From: Antitrichia curtipendula
Taxonomy: Eukaryota > Streptophyta > Bryopsida > Hypnales > Leucodontaceae
Direction of reading: 5' to 3'
Assembly (NCBI GenBank): GCA_951230915.1
Contig: OX579638.1
Coordinates: forward strand, 27,794,696 to 27,858,695
DNA length: 64,000 nucleotides
Part shown: positions 26,401 to 36,420 of the stretch, piece by piece
Layout: each line of letters opens with the position of its first letter
How positions within the stretch are numbered: position 1 is the first letter of the stretch
The notes under the pieces: generated by a model
What the model was told of the DNA's origin: nothing
What the model saw: the letters and a program-made list of their open reading frames with translations, nothing else
Databases searched by the model: none
Position numbers and translations under genes: made by a program

Positions 26401-26960
26401 TTGGAATGAGGTCAAAGCGGAATCTTTTCTTACTCCTTCATTCCTACTAAGGAGCCTAGTCTAGTTACTTTTTCCATAAGCCTAACATGTTTGTACCTTG
26501 TTCGTTTTACTTGTTTACTTGTTGATAGTCTTTTCTCCAACATGGCGAAACCTTAACCTTAGTCTTTAGAAATTATAGAAGTGTTTCCTTGTTTTCAAAA
26601 ACCACAGAGAAACTTTGAATGTTAGAAGTGGCAAACTCTTAGCTTCTTTTGTGAAAATTTTAAATAGGTGAAGCTTTGAACTTACAAGTCCCCTGAAAAT
26701 ATACAAAAAAAATAGTCACAAGAGGTGCCACATTTAAATGCCATAGTCTTTACCAAGTTTAGTTTCTAAAATTCAAGTTTAGAACACTAAGTTTAGTTCC
26801 CAAAATCTAGTGGTCAAAAATCCATATTAGCCTATTAGTTAGTGTGGAAAATTAGCCTTATATTTTCCAAGTATTACTTCCTTGAGTGTCACCCGGAGTG
26901 TCAAAAATTAGTATCCAAGAAAGGCTAATTTTTAGTGTTCAAATACCCCCAAAATTGAGT
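23410..26960. other. Gene-free AT-rich stretch with poly-C tract
   Basis: I see no gene. An 18-base run of C sits at 25695-25712. Short repeats such as 'caacatacaacatacaac' lie near 25398. Phrases resembling other repeats in the window recur, but no termini are clear. Confidence 0.45.
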
Positions 26961-26963
26961 TAA

Positions 26964-27184
26964 TCCATAAACACCATCAAGGACGTTTTCTAGTCGATGA
27001 ATGATAAAGTATCTCTCCCTGTAGGACAAAAATGCAACTATTCATCTTCCCAATTTTGTATGAAAAGGGAAGACCATCTATAGTAGTTTGTCTTTCAACG
27101 AGTGCTTTTGCATTATTTTATTCCAACAATTCATACGGTGACAAAACAGATGATTTCTACGGTTATGAGCCCGTCATTTAAGGG
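26964..27184 (+). mobile_element. TTAA-bounded short element, 220-bp subfamily (copy B)
   Basis: TTAA occurs at 26960-26963 and 27185-27188. The right end is CATTTAAGGG-TTAA; the left end has drifted (TCCATAAACACC). The interior closely matches 6890-7111, including 'gatgatttctacggttatga' before the right end. It lies directly beside double-hairpin copy 2. Confidence 0.7.
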
Positions 27185-27211
27185 TTAAGATTGTGGAAAA
27201 ATTAGCTCGTA

Positions 27212-27492
27212 AACCACTCCCAGGAAATCGCCCGCTCATTTCTTGGGAGGCTTCTGCAGCGCAATCAACCGTAATGCCCGATTACGCGGGCAAATCTGCG
27301 TAATTAGGCATTACGGATTTTTCATCCCAAGTGTTTCATCTTATTTTGTTGATTTCCTGGTTGTGATTTATGTCGGGCAATGCTTGTCGTCATCAGGCAT
27401 TCCGCGATGTAAAGAGCCTCCTCGTCAAGCTCCGCCCTCCTCGTTGGCCCTTTATATCACGGAATGCCCTCCTCCTCGGGCATTGCCCTATA
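27212..27492 (+). repeat. Double-hairpin repeat, copy 2
   Basis: Hairpin A pairs CGTAATGCCCGATTACGC (27270-27287) with GCGTAATTAGGCATTACG (27298-27315). Hairpin B pairs GGCATTCCGCGATGTAAAG (from 27396) with CTTTATATCACGGAATGCC (to 27468). The B arms differ from those of copy 1, yet both arms changed together. The loop text (CTCCTCGTCAAGCTCCGCCC) is conserved. The flank 'aaccactccc' at the left and 'gggcattgccctata' at the right match copy 1. Confidence 0.8.
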
Positions 27493-27590
27493 TGAAAGAC
27501 CTCCAAAATGAACCAAAAAATGGTCAAAATTTGCAACAAGCAGTGGCAAGCAGTGAAGGGCCTGTACAATTTTTTTAAATTGCTCTAGAA

Positions 27591-27810
27591 GGGCCGACCA
27601 ATCACGGGACGCCACATGGAAGGCCACGCAAGCAAGCCAAAACAACTGCAAAAGGGCTCCGGCCAATCGAGATGCGATACATGGCTCCCAGGCATTAGCC
27701 AAACTTGCTCAGTCAGCCCCGAGGGGCCTGACCAATGGGAGTCCAACACGTGGCCGGACGAGAGGGAAGGGGGGGGGGGGCGCCGGAACCTACTCCTAGA
27801 TAAAAAGGCA
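27591..27810 (+). promoter_or_regulatory. Triple CCAAT / G-box-like module with TATA-like box
   Basis: Three diverged units of about 65-69 bp each carry a GGGC.. start, a CCAAT box and a CA(C/T)(A/G)TGG-type box. The CCAAT boxes are at 27598, 27663 and 27732. The last unit has a perfect G-box, CACGTG, at 27747-27752. A TATA-like GATAAAAAGG follows near 27799. The region is far GC-richer than its flanks. It could be the promoter end of an unrecognised LTR or of a non-coding transcript. No coding gene follows. Confidence 0.45.
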
Positions 27811-27900
27811 AAAAGAAGGGGAGGGGGAGGGAAAAAAGGAAAAAGGAGGGGAAGAAGAAAAAAGAAAAAAATGAAAAAAAGAGAAAAGAAAGAATTGAGC
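27757..27900 (+). repeat. Purine-only tract
   Basis: Almost every base is G or A, including a run of 12 G near 27769 and several G4-5 blocks. It could form G-quadruplex or triplex DNA. The lysine-rich open frame across it (27616-27906) is a product of the skewed composition. Confidence 0.7.
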
Positions 27901-29650
27901 TTTTAAATCAATTAAAGATAAAACCTTAATATCAATACCTTAAAGAAGAAAATTTGACCTCTTGGTTCATTATCAATCAAGAGTATAGAGGCTTTGCACC
28001 CTTTATTTACTTATGTATGCAAAGTAAAAGTTGAATAAAAATCAAAATACAATGGTAACATTTGTTTTAGATTGTTTTGTATGTGATGTTGAGACATCCT
28101 TGGTTGTGTGCTCACTAATCATTTTCTTTATACCATTGGAGAGCTCGACTCAACAAAGGTTGGACTAAAGTAGTATCATTGCTTTTGGATATATGATGGA
28201 TTTGTGAGTAATTCTTATAAATAACCATAAATTGAATTAAATTATGAAAAATAGAGTATAGGAGTTTTTAATGTCATTCTTAGCATTGCCAAAGCTCTCT
28301 CTAAGTAAAAATGCACCAAAGTTGTTTTACACTTTTGGTTCTTAAGTGTGAAAGCTATGGGTTTTCAATTGAATTTTGTTTCTAAAAATTTAATTTAATT
28401 TCAGATAAATTATTATAAAAATTAAAAATCAAAAGAATACATAGGTAAATCATGGAAAACACTTGAACAAGTGCACAATGCCACACATGTTGTTTGTAAG
28501 TTGAACTTTAAGAAATTACATTGTTTTTAAATTGAAAAAAAGAGAAAAAAAAACTTTGTAGCTAAGAAGAAGAAAAGTTTTAAATTCAATTTATAAATAA
28601 GTTTAATATTCTCTAAATAAAAAAATTAATCTTTAACATGGTTTTAAAATATAAAAATTAAATATTCAAAACAATGTTCAATACAATGTATACATTTCAA
28701 TTAAATGGTAAATGCTCTTCTTTTTATTTTATTAGGATCATTTTAAGTTGAAATAAAATATTAAATCATTTAGTATTATTGAAGAAGAAAAAGAATCATA
28801 AATTGATTATAAATTCTACATAGAGAATGAAATTATCTAAAATAAAGTGAAAATAAATGAAATCATATAGCAAAGTGAAGGAAATATAAAATAATTGCAA
28901 TAAAAGGTGTCATTTTATTTGTACAAAAGAAACATGTGTTCAAATGGGAACATACATAAGTGGAAAACATTGCTTCATAAAAAGCATCAACATGACAACT
29001 AAATTCTCTAAATCATTGCAGTTTTACATGTATGATAAATCTACATATTAAATGAAATACACAAAAATTCAAGCATGAGTGCATATAATGTCTACTACAT
29101 TTTCTATTTTTCTCTTTTGTCTTCATCTTTTTTTTTGTTTCAATTGAAATTGATCTCAGATAAAGAAATTAGAATCTTCAAGTCAATTTTCTACATAACA
29201 GTGATACTTTCATTGTATTGTAGACTTTTTTTAATCAACTCTAGTGCAATTGTTTTGTTTGAGATGTTCTTTTTCACTTTAATGATGCATTATGTGTGAA
29301 AATAATTGACTCTTTTTTTCCAATATATTGGCCTCTTTTTGCTACAAATTATACAATTGTCATTGTCATTAAGACTTAGAAGTTGACTACAAAGTGGAGG
29401 CTCATATGTAGATTCTGATCTTGGTACTTGTGAAGAATTCGAATCAACCAAAAGCAATGATGAATTCTGGATCGATGGACTGTTGTTTATTTGAATATTT
29501 GGCTAAAATGCATAAAACTCAGAAAAATTGCATTTCAAGCCAAAATTCTTTGGCAACTTAGAATACATGAATAGAAAGTAGTAGTGAATGTGGGAGAAGT
29601 ACGGAATGTCGAAGAAAGGAGAGGTTCAATAATTCAAAATCAAGATAAGA
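27901..29650. other. Gene-free AT-rich stretch
   Basis: Mostly A/T runs. A hydrophobic 74-codon frame at 29075-29299 has no recognisable domain. No RNA gene or repeat boundary is visible. Confidence 0.5.
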
Positions 29651-29654
29651 TTAA

Positions 29655-30626
29655 CCCCAAAGTGACATTCAATTTCTGGGGTTCAAAAACATCATTGCTT
29701 TTGAAGCTTTATGGATCTAAATGTCTTCAAGTTATACAAATCTGAACCGTACAATCTTGTAGTGTACATGTTGTAGATGACATGTACAAAACTTGAAGTC
29801 AATTGGCCACATAGATTGCAAGATCATAATGTTTTAGTGTTGAAAATGGATGCTGAAATTTTCCCAAAAATACATTTGGAGGTGAAATTTGATTTCTAAA
29901 CCTACTCAAATGAAAAAACTTTACACTACAAAATGATTCAAAACTAGTATACAAACTCATTGGTGGAAAAAAAATTCATTCAATTGACTCATTGTGTCTA
30001 CAAAACGGCTTTGAAATGTCAAAATCAGCAAGAAAAGTTGCAAAAAACAGATCTAAAGCTGAACCTCCTTCTACTAGAATGCTTCTCTGTCACTCATTAA
30101 TTCTTGGATTAACATGAAATTTTAGCCACACAAACTAGACTAGTATGTGCAATTTTTCCAAAAATAATTATTGAAAATGGACTCTGTATGAAGAAGAAAC
30201 AAGCCGCCAAAGTTCACTATACTCCAAAAATGGCAGGATTTGGAACTTCGAATTGCTCCCAAACATTCAAAACAACTTGGATTGACATGAAAACTTTACC
30301 ACAATAACTATACTTCAAGGGGAACAAAACCCAATTTTTATTTATTGAAAATGAGCATTGGATGAAGGAGATACAAGGCCCTTAAGTTGCAGCCCTAAAA
30401 TACAATTTGGTGAACTCAAATTGAAGTTGTGAACTTCGATTGACTTCCAAAAAATCAGTAAAACTTGGATTAATCTGAAAATTTTACCACACAAACTAGA
30501 GGGTACGGAACGCAACTTTTCTAACAAGTATTATTGAATTTGGACCTTGGATGCAAAAGTTATAGCACTTTGAACTGGACTTGAAATTGTGTGAGGACAC
30601 TTTATGTCCTCTTTGTCACTTTGGGG
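29655..30626. mobile_element. TTAA-bounded element, about 970 bp
   Basis: TTAA (29651-29654) is followed by CCCCAAAGTGACA; the other end is TGTCACTTTGGGG (as ...tttgtcactttgggg) followed by TTAA (30627-30630). The 13-base terminal inverted repeat is almost perfect. Bases beyond TTAA do not match between the two sides, so TTAA itself is the simplest duplication. There is no transposase frame. It ends against the AGGT element that follows. Confidence 0.75.
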
Positions 30627-30629
30627 TTA

Positions 30630-30955
30630 AGGTAGAAGGCTTGAGAATAGTTCGGACATTAAGAACCGCCCACCTGTAAAATGTACACGATTTGTACATG
30701 CTGTTTTTTCATAGCCTTCACTGATGTACAAACAATGTACATTTCAGGGGTGGACAATTTTGGAGCCCTATGTCAATTCAACTTCAAAATTTCATAACTA
30801 ATTTCGAAAAGCTCCAAAAAATATGAAACGGCTTAGGTTAGATGCCAAATCCACTTCTCTTTCAAGGAAAATTTACTGAAAAATATTTCAAGAAGTTTTG
30901 CCTTCCCAAAATTCAGTTTCAGCTCTTAGGTGGGCGATTTCTAAACATGTTACCT
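30630..30955. mobile_element. TA-flanked AGGT-ended element (copy 5)
   Basis: The left end is TA-AGGTAGAAGGCTTGAGAAT and the right end is CTAAACATGTTACCT-TA. The TA on the left lies inside the right TTAA of the preceding element. The interior resembles 51727-52144 and 56662-57498, sharing 'cattaagaacc' near the left end. Confidence 0.6.
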
Positions 30956-31135
30956 TAGGAGACAATCCAAAGAATTGCTTTGAACCATTAGAACTTCTAA
31001 TTTAGAAGTGAGGTTATTCAATGATTGACTTGATAGGGAGATAGGAGGCTTGCAAATTGTTAATTATTTTCTTGGAGTTTGTATTTTAATATTCTATTCC
31101 ATTGCAAAGTCAATAATTAGAATAACAATGATAAG

Positions 31136-31192
31136 ATAGAATAGCAGTAAAAGAAAAAGAAAGAAGAAGAAAAGAAAGAAAAGAAAAGAGAA
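31136..31192 (+). repeat. Purine-rich simple sequence
   Basis: A tract made almost only of A and G (repeated aaag/aagaag blocks). It has no coding meaning. Confidence 0.7.
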
Positions 31193-31480
31193 CATGAAAT
31201 AGTTGGAAGTATAACTTTCCCATTTGTATTAATTCTACAACTTCAAGCGGTGAGCAAAAATCCCAAAGAAGGCCAAACATGGCAACAAAAGATGGATTTG
31301 AAGATGTTTTTTAGCACCTCATAGATGAAGTCCCATCCAAAAGTAAGTTACTAATTTCTCCATCTTGTCTTTGATTTTCTTGATTAGCTACTTTAATTCT
31401 TAGTCAAACTTCAAGTTAGATTTAGACCTTTAATAGTAGATACATTTTAAAGTTTAGTTTCAAAAACTTATAGAATAGGT

Positions 31481-32399
31481 CTAGAGGACTATGACTATGT
31501 TTTCACCAAAAACGCTCCAAAACTGTCATTTCTAGTACAAGCACCAAATTTTGAAAAAAAAAACATTTTGGGGCACATGTAACCATAGGATCCTATATTA
31601 CGCTGGTTTGAGGAGATGTGGGAAAAAATTCAGAAATTTCCATTGTGTCAATAGCAAGATATTAGTGTTTGAAGTGACAAACCCCCTTTTGGGGACCTTG
31701 CAAAAAATAGGCAACGACAATTCACGAGAACACATTTGCATGAAAAAAAGTTCAAAATGGTGGTGATTATTTGGATTTCATTCTTCATGGCAAGTTGACT
31801 ACATTCTTGAAAATTTTCAAATATTTGGAATTGTACAACATATAAGAAAAAAATAATAAGTAGAAAAAAGGAAAATCATTTAAAATATAAAATTGTTAAG
31901 AATTTAGTTATAGAATTGAAAAATGTCAATCCCAATAGTTTTAATGTTGTAATAAACAATCTACATTCTACGATTTTATTTGTCTCAAAAAATACTGAAA
32001 ATTGAGTAAAATAAAGGACTTTAAAGTTTATATTAGAGTAGAGAATTCATAATTGCCCGCAAACTAAAGTTCCTCATAAGTCTGACTCATTGATCAAAAT
32101 GGAATGATTCAAAGGCTTTCCACATATATATAAATCTAGAAAATCAATTTTAAATTTCTATATTCGAAAAAGAACGATTTTTTGATCTACACGAATTGTC
32201 CGGTTACGGAAAAAAATAACATATTAGGCTAAAACTTTTGACTTGTATTTTCAAATGTCACAAAATTTAGTACATATGAAATACATTCCTTGTCTCCACC
32301 TTTTATTAAAATTTCAGCCTAAAATATGCCAATCTCCAGCCACATGTATCTACCCAAAATTTATATGTTGCCAAAAAATGCATGCTGATCTTTTAGGGG
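31481..32399. mobile_element. TTAA element related to 53777-54700, left end decayed
   Basis: The interior follows the element at 53777-54700 over almost its full length; both share 'gactatgttttcac..aaaacgct' at the left and 'ttatgttgcca.a' near the right. The right end is TTTTAGGGG-TTAA (TTAA at 32400-32403). The left terminus no longer shows TTAA-CCC. The 71-codon and 68-codon frames inside are chance. Confidence 0.7.
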
Positions 32400-32403
32400 T
32401 TAA

Positions 32404-33844
32404 AAACATAAAACACTTTGGATTTAGGACCAAAACAAGTAAGATATAGGTAGATGAAATTTAGTATATAGATGGGATGAAAATGAGCCAAATTCATCTC
32501 TAAAAAACAAGATTAGAAAATTAAGAACTAGAAATCATTTAGACTCTGAAAGTGAAGTCAAAAAATTAATTTTGAATTTTAAGTTAGTAGTAAATAGCAG
32601 ATGAAGTTTAAAATATTGATTAACGGTTAAATTTCATCCATCAATAACTTTTACTATGAAGGTTTGAATTTGAAGGAACTTAGCATTTTAGAAAGGTGAA
32701 GTAAAACTCTTAAAAGAACAAGTAATTAGAGTATAAAAATAATAATTGATTAAAGGTAATTCAACCCTTTAATAACAACGAATTAACAAATCAAACTATC
32801 TTAGAAATTATCAAGGAAGAAATTAGGCCTATAATTTGAAAGAAGGAATTTTGTGAAGTGTAGAAAGAAAACACTTGAAACCCTAAAAGATATTGAAGGA
32901 TGAAATTTAGACTTTAAAATGAATGAAGTTAGGTAGATTTTGTCCATTTGAGTCCAAACTTCGGATTTGGTTAGAAGTTTTCAATCTAAATGTCAAGCCG
33001 AAATTCCAAATTAAACTGAAATTAGGAGTTGGTCAAAAAGAATGGATGAAGCTTAAATAACCATTCTAAAGGCTAAACTTCATCCGGTCATAACTCTTTT
33101 CTTTGGATTGTTGGGTTTCAATGCATTTTATGTTTTTAGAAATGGCATGAATTGATCTTGAACTTAGGCATTTTAATTTTAGACCATTAATTCTTGTCCT
33201 ATCAACACAATGACCTTGGTTGATTCGACCATTTGGCTCAAAATTGCAATTAAGCTAGATTTTAATTGATTCTTTTGCAAGTTGTGACAATGAGGCACTT
33301 AGGAAAGATTCATTGCTTGGAAGGCACAATAGACGACACTTAGGCACCCACATAGCATAAATTACGCATGAAACTAGAACCTGGTTGTGCATGTTTAGTT
33401 ACCAAGGATGGATAAATAAATGCTCACAAGTAGATAGGTTTTTCCATTCTTCAATGCACTCCGTGGCTTGAGAGGTAGTCTTCCAAAAAAAACTTTGGGG
33501 CAATTCCTACATTAGAGGGAGCAAAAGGAAAACCCCAAGTATTGTTTGATAATGTTATGACATAAAAGAAGTGAAAGAAAAAAATCAACTTATTACAAAA
33601 TTAAACTTCTATTGGCATAGTACTCTTGGTTGAAAGAAATCCACAAAGGATTAACAAAAAATATTTCATTGTTTATAATTAGTCGACCAAAATCAACTAA
33701 AAGCGACGAGATTATTCTAAGATTTAATCATGCCTAATAAAATCACAAATTGCATTTTTTTTTTAATATGTCTTTATTTTACTTTTTTTTTTCAATGAGA
33801 AATGAAGACTCTTTGATTATATTTTCCACAAAAGAAAAATGATA
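32404..33844. other. Gene-free AT-rich stretch
   Basis: I see no gene, RNA or clear element ends in this stretch. Confidence 0.5.
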
Positions 33845-34135
33845 AGTTGGATACACCCAAATTTCCACTTTTTGTTAATGTGCCTACAATAGTTGCTATT
33901 ATTAGATTATTATTCAAATTTTCATATTATCTTATTGGCAAGTGAAAGGATGTTCTAAAGTACCAAATAAAGCGACATTTGGAGAACCACATGCAAAATT
34001 TATAAAAGATCAAAGTTTTGTTTGGCACATATTCTAAAATTGTTTTTTCAACATACATATATATATTGATTTTGGAGATGTACACATAGTGATGATGGCA
34101 ATTTGAAGCAAGGTGTAATTTTGGGTGTATCCATC
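33845..34135. mobile_element. TA-flanked element (copy 6), sister of 16397-16668
   Basis: The left end is TA-AGTTGGATACACCC and the right end is GGGTGTATCCATCT-TA. It aligns with 16397-16668 along its length. Its right TA is part of the TTAA that opens the next element. Confidence 0.65.
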
Positions 34136-34139
34136 TTAA

Positions 34140-34950
34140 CCTCTAGAGTCCTAAAGTCCCTATGGGGGATTCTTTGGATTTTGGGTAGGCTTGTGTGATT
34201 TCAATTTTTGATATGATTTTTTGAATTATTTTTTGAAGATAGAAAATTAAATTAGCTTCCTAGGAATATAATTTTTTTTTCAATCAATGTCCGGGAGCAA
34301 AAGCTATGCCACCCTAAGTTCAAAAAGCAACTCAAGGAGCAATCCTCCAAAAATAAAAATAAAAATAATTTTTTTAATTTATTTTTTTCCTATTATATTT
34401 TGTCTACATTTGAAGCTTTGATTCATTCTATTTGGACTAAGGATGAGAAAGTTATGAATAATCTTGTTTTGGGGGCAATGTAAGCATCTTTTTGAAAAAA
34501 TAACTTATGGAATTCATTTTTGAATGCAATTTTTACAATTTTACAAAAATAATTGTTAGACAGTTAAATTTTCTTTCTAGAACAATCTCACCATTGGAAT
34601 TATTGTATTATAAATCCATCTTAGAGCTATTAACGGTTTATTTTTCCTTCAATTTTGAACGTACTTCTACTTAACATTTTTTAAATGAATGAAAATTAAG
34701 TTTTTTTATTTGAATTATTTTTTTGGATTCTCAACTTAATTCTTCAAGATAAAAAATTAGAAAATCAAAATTATTAGTGCAAAATTTTTTAAATGAAGAA
34801 GACTTAAAGCCAAAGAATCTAGTCAGACAAGCAAGGTATAAAAAAACTTGTTTTCTTCACTTTAAATGCAAATATCTTGCAATCTTCATGGTCAAAATTT
34901 ATGAAATTTCTTCTATGCATTCTTATACTAGTGCAAGATCCTAAAAACAA
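34140..34950. mobile_element. TTAA element, 3' truncated, related to 50172-50752
   Basis: TTAA (34136-34139) is followed by CCTCTAGAGTCC. Interior blocks ('gatgagaaagttatg.a.aatctt.gttttgggggcaat') are shared with 50172-50752, and later blocks with 55395-55860. No matching GGG-TTAA end is found; similarity stops near 34950. Confidence 0.5.
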
Positions 34951-35128
34951 AAAAATTCCAATAGTGACTTTATCTAGTACTATAGAAAGAAATAATACAC
35001 CTATTGGTTCAAAAATTGAATCATATTTAAGTGATTCTATCTATGATAGAGGCGGCATCCTTCCAGTGGAAAGACATATCTATTGTGATGAAGATAGTCA
35101 CGAGAATGCTTTGATTATTGAATCAATA
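34951..35128 (+). other. Short coherent open frame, unidentified
   Basis: After the repeat similarity ends, about 60 codons remain open with a codon-like texture and acidic, charged residues (e.g. SDSIYDRGGILP, CDEDSHENA). They end at the TA-flanked element. I recognise no family. It may be an exon fragment or part of another transposon. Confidence 0.3.
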
Positions 35129-35527
35129 AGGTAAGTTAGCCCATTTTTGTTCATTGCCTAATTCTGTCATCCTACTCTTGACCCTAGTTTCATTCCACAA
35201 CTCATCGGATTTTGTTCATTTTCTGACAAAATGAATGCCAACAAGCCATAGGTAACATGGTAATTTTTGAATGGTGAATACTTAAATACCATTGGATATA
35301 TGGGAGAGTGGTTGTTGGTTGTTTATAGCTAATGCTCAAGAGTCCACTCTATATGTAGTTTTGTAATTCTAGAGCATACTACTTCACAAAAATTCACATA
35401 AATTATTATTTTAATCGGAAAATTATAATTCAACTTGGATTTACTTTGAAAATATGTGCCTCTCTTAGAGTTGATTCCAATGGATATCCAGATTTGCTAG
35501 TTTGCATTATAATAGACTTGTCTACCT
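35129..35527. mobile_element. TA-flanked AGGT-ended element (copy 7)
   Basis: It runs TA-AGGTAAGTTAGCCC to GACTTGTCTACCT-TA. The interior is the reverse complement of 16919-17338 and 5637-6064. No coding capacity. Confidence 0.7.
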
Positions 35528-35639
35528 TAGGTACATTCTTTGTTTCTACAGTAAACAATGTGTGAAGTCATCCATTGGACACTTTTGATCCTCAACGTCC
35601 TTCCAGGGCTTTTAGTTTAGGTATTCAAAACTATTCAAA

Positions 35640-36420
35640 TATTCATTTTAAGTACCCCTCCCTCCTTCTTTTTTTCCTTTTTTTCGTCCGGTAGACAGAT
35701 GTCCCCAACTCCATTGGAGGGGGGTGGGATTGAAGTTGGAGAGGCATGTTTGTCTGACTGCCTGACGAAAAAGTGATCTAGCTGTCATTTAAAATAAAGC
35801 AATCAAAAGGCAATATAATAAGCAATTTACAAAAAGGAAAAAGCAATAAGATAAAGCTGCTGAGGAGGTCAGGGAACTGTAAGCCTATGATCCGAGGCCA
35901 CTTGCATGAGCAAGAAAAGATCTCGGCCCAAAACAAAAAGGGGGGTCCCACCCGTTTGGCATCATTTCGAACGAACGAACGAACTGACTGGACTGACCGA
36001 CTGACCGACTGACTGACCGACCCACCCACCCACCCACCCCGCCTGGATTCATTTCCTCACTATTCAGTTCACTAAGCGTAAGTTAACTAGGTTTTTGAAT
36101 TTCCCAATCAAGCCTTTTTAACTTATTAAAACTATTGCCCCACCCACCTCCCGCCATTTCCACCTTCCCGAGGCCACGCCACGCCGCTCCTATTGGCTCC
36201 TGAAACCTGATTTCCCCTGGCAGCATCCAATTGGCTCCGCCTGTCTCGCAAGCCTGGCCAAGCCTGGCCAAGCCTGGCCTAAACATTCCGTCTTTACTTT
36301 CGGGGGGGCTTAAGCAAACAATTAATTCAAAGGGGGAAGGGTGGGGCCGTGGGGGTGGGTAGGGGGCAAGAATGTCAGCCTTTGCACTGGCATTGTGCAC
36401 TGGCATTGGAGGAAAAGATC
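35640..36420. other. GC-rich island with simple repeats and CCAAT boxes
   Basis: This stretch is sharply GC-richer than its flanks. It holds (GAAC)n/(CTGAC)n/(CCCA)n microsatellites at about 35970-36040 and three tandem copies of AAGCCTGGCC at 36250-36279. It also has inverted and direct CCAAT-type boxes (CCTATTGGCTCC, CCAATTGGCTCC) near 36187-36235 and a duplicated 'gcactggcattg' near 36385-36405. It may be an unassigned promoter or a gene-derived insertion. The frames in it are not convincing. Confidence 0.5.

Noticed and set aside
27616..27906. Lysine-rich 96-codon frame
   Set aside because: It is a by-product of a purine-only tract.
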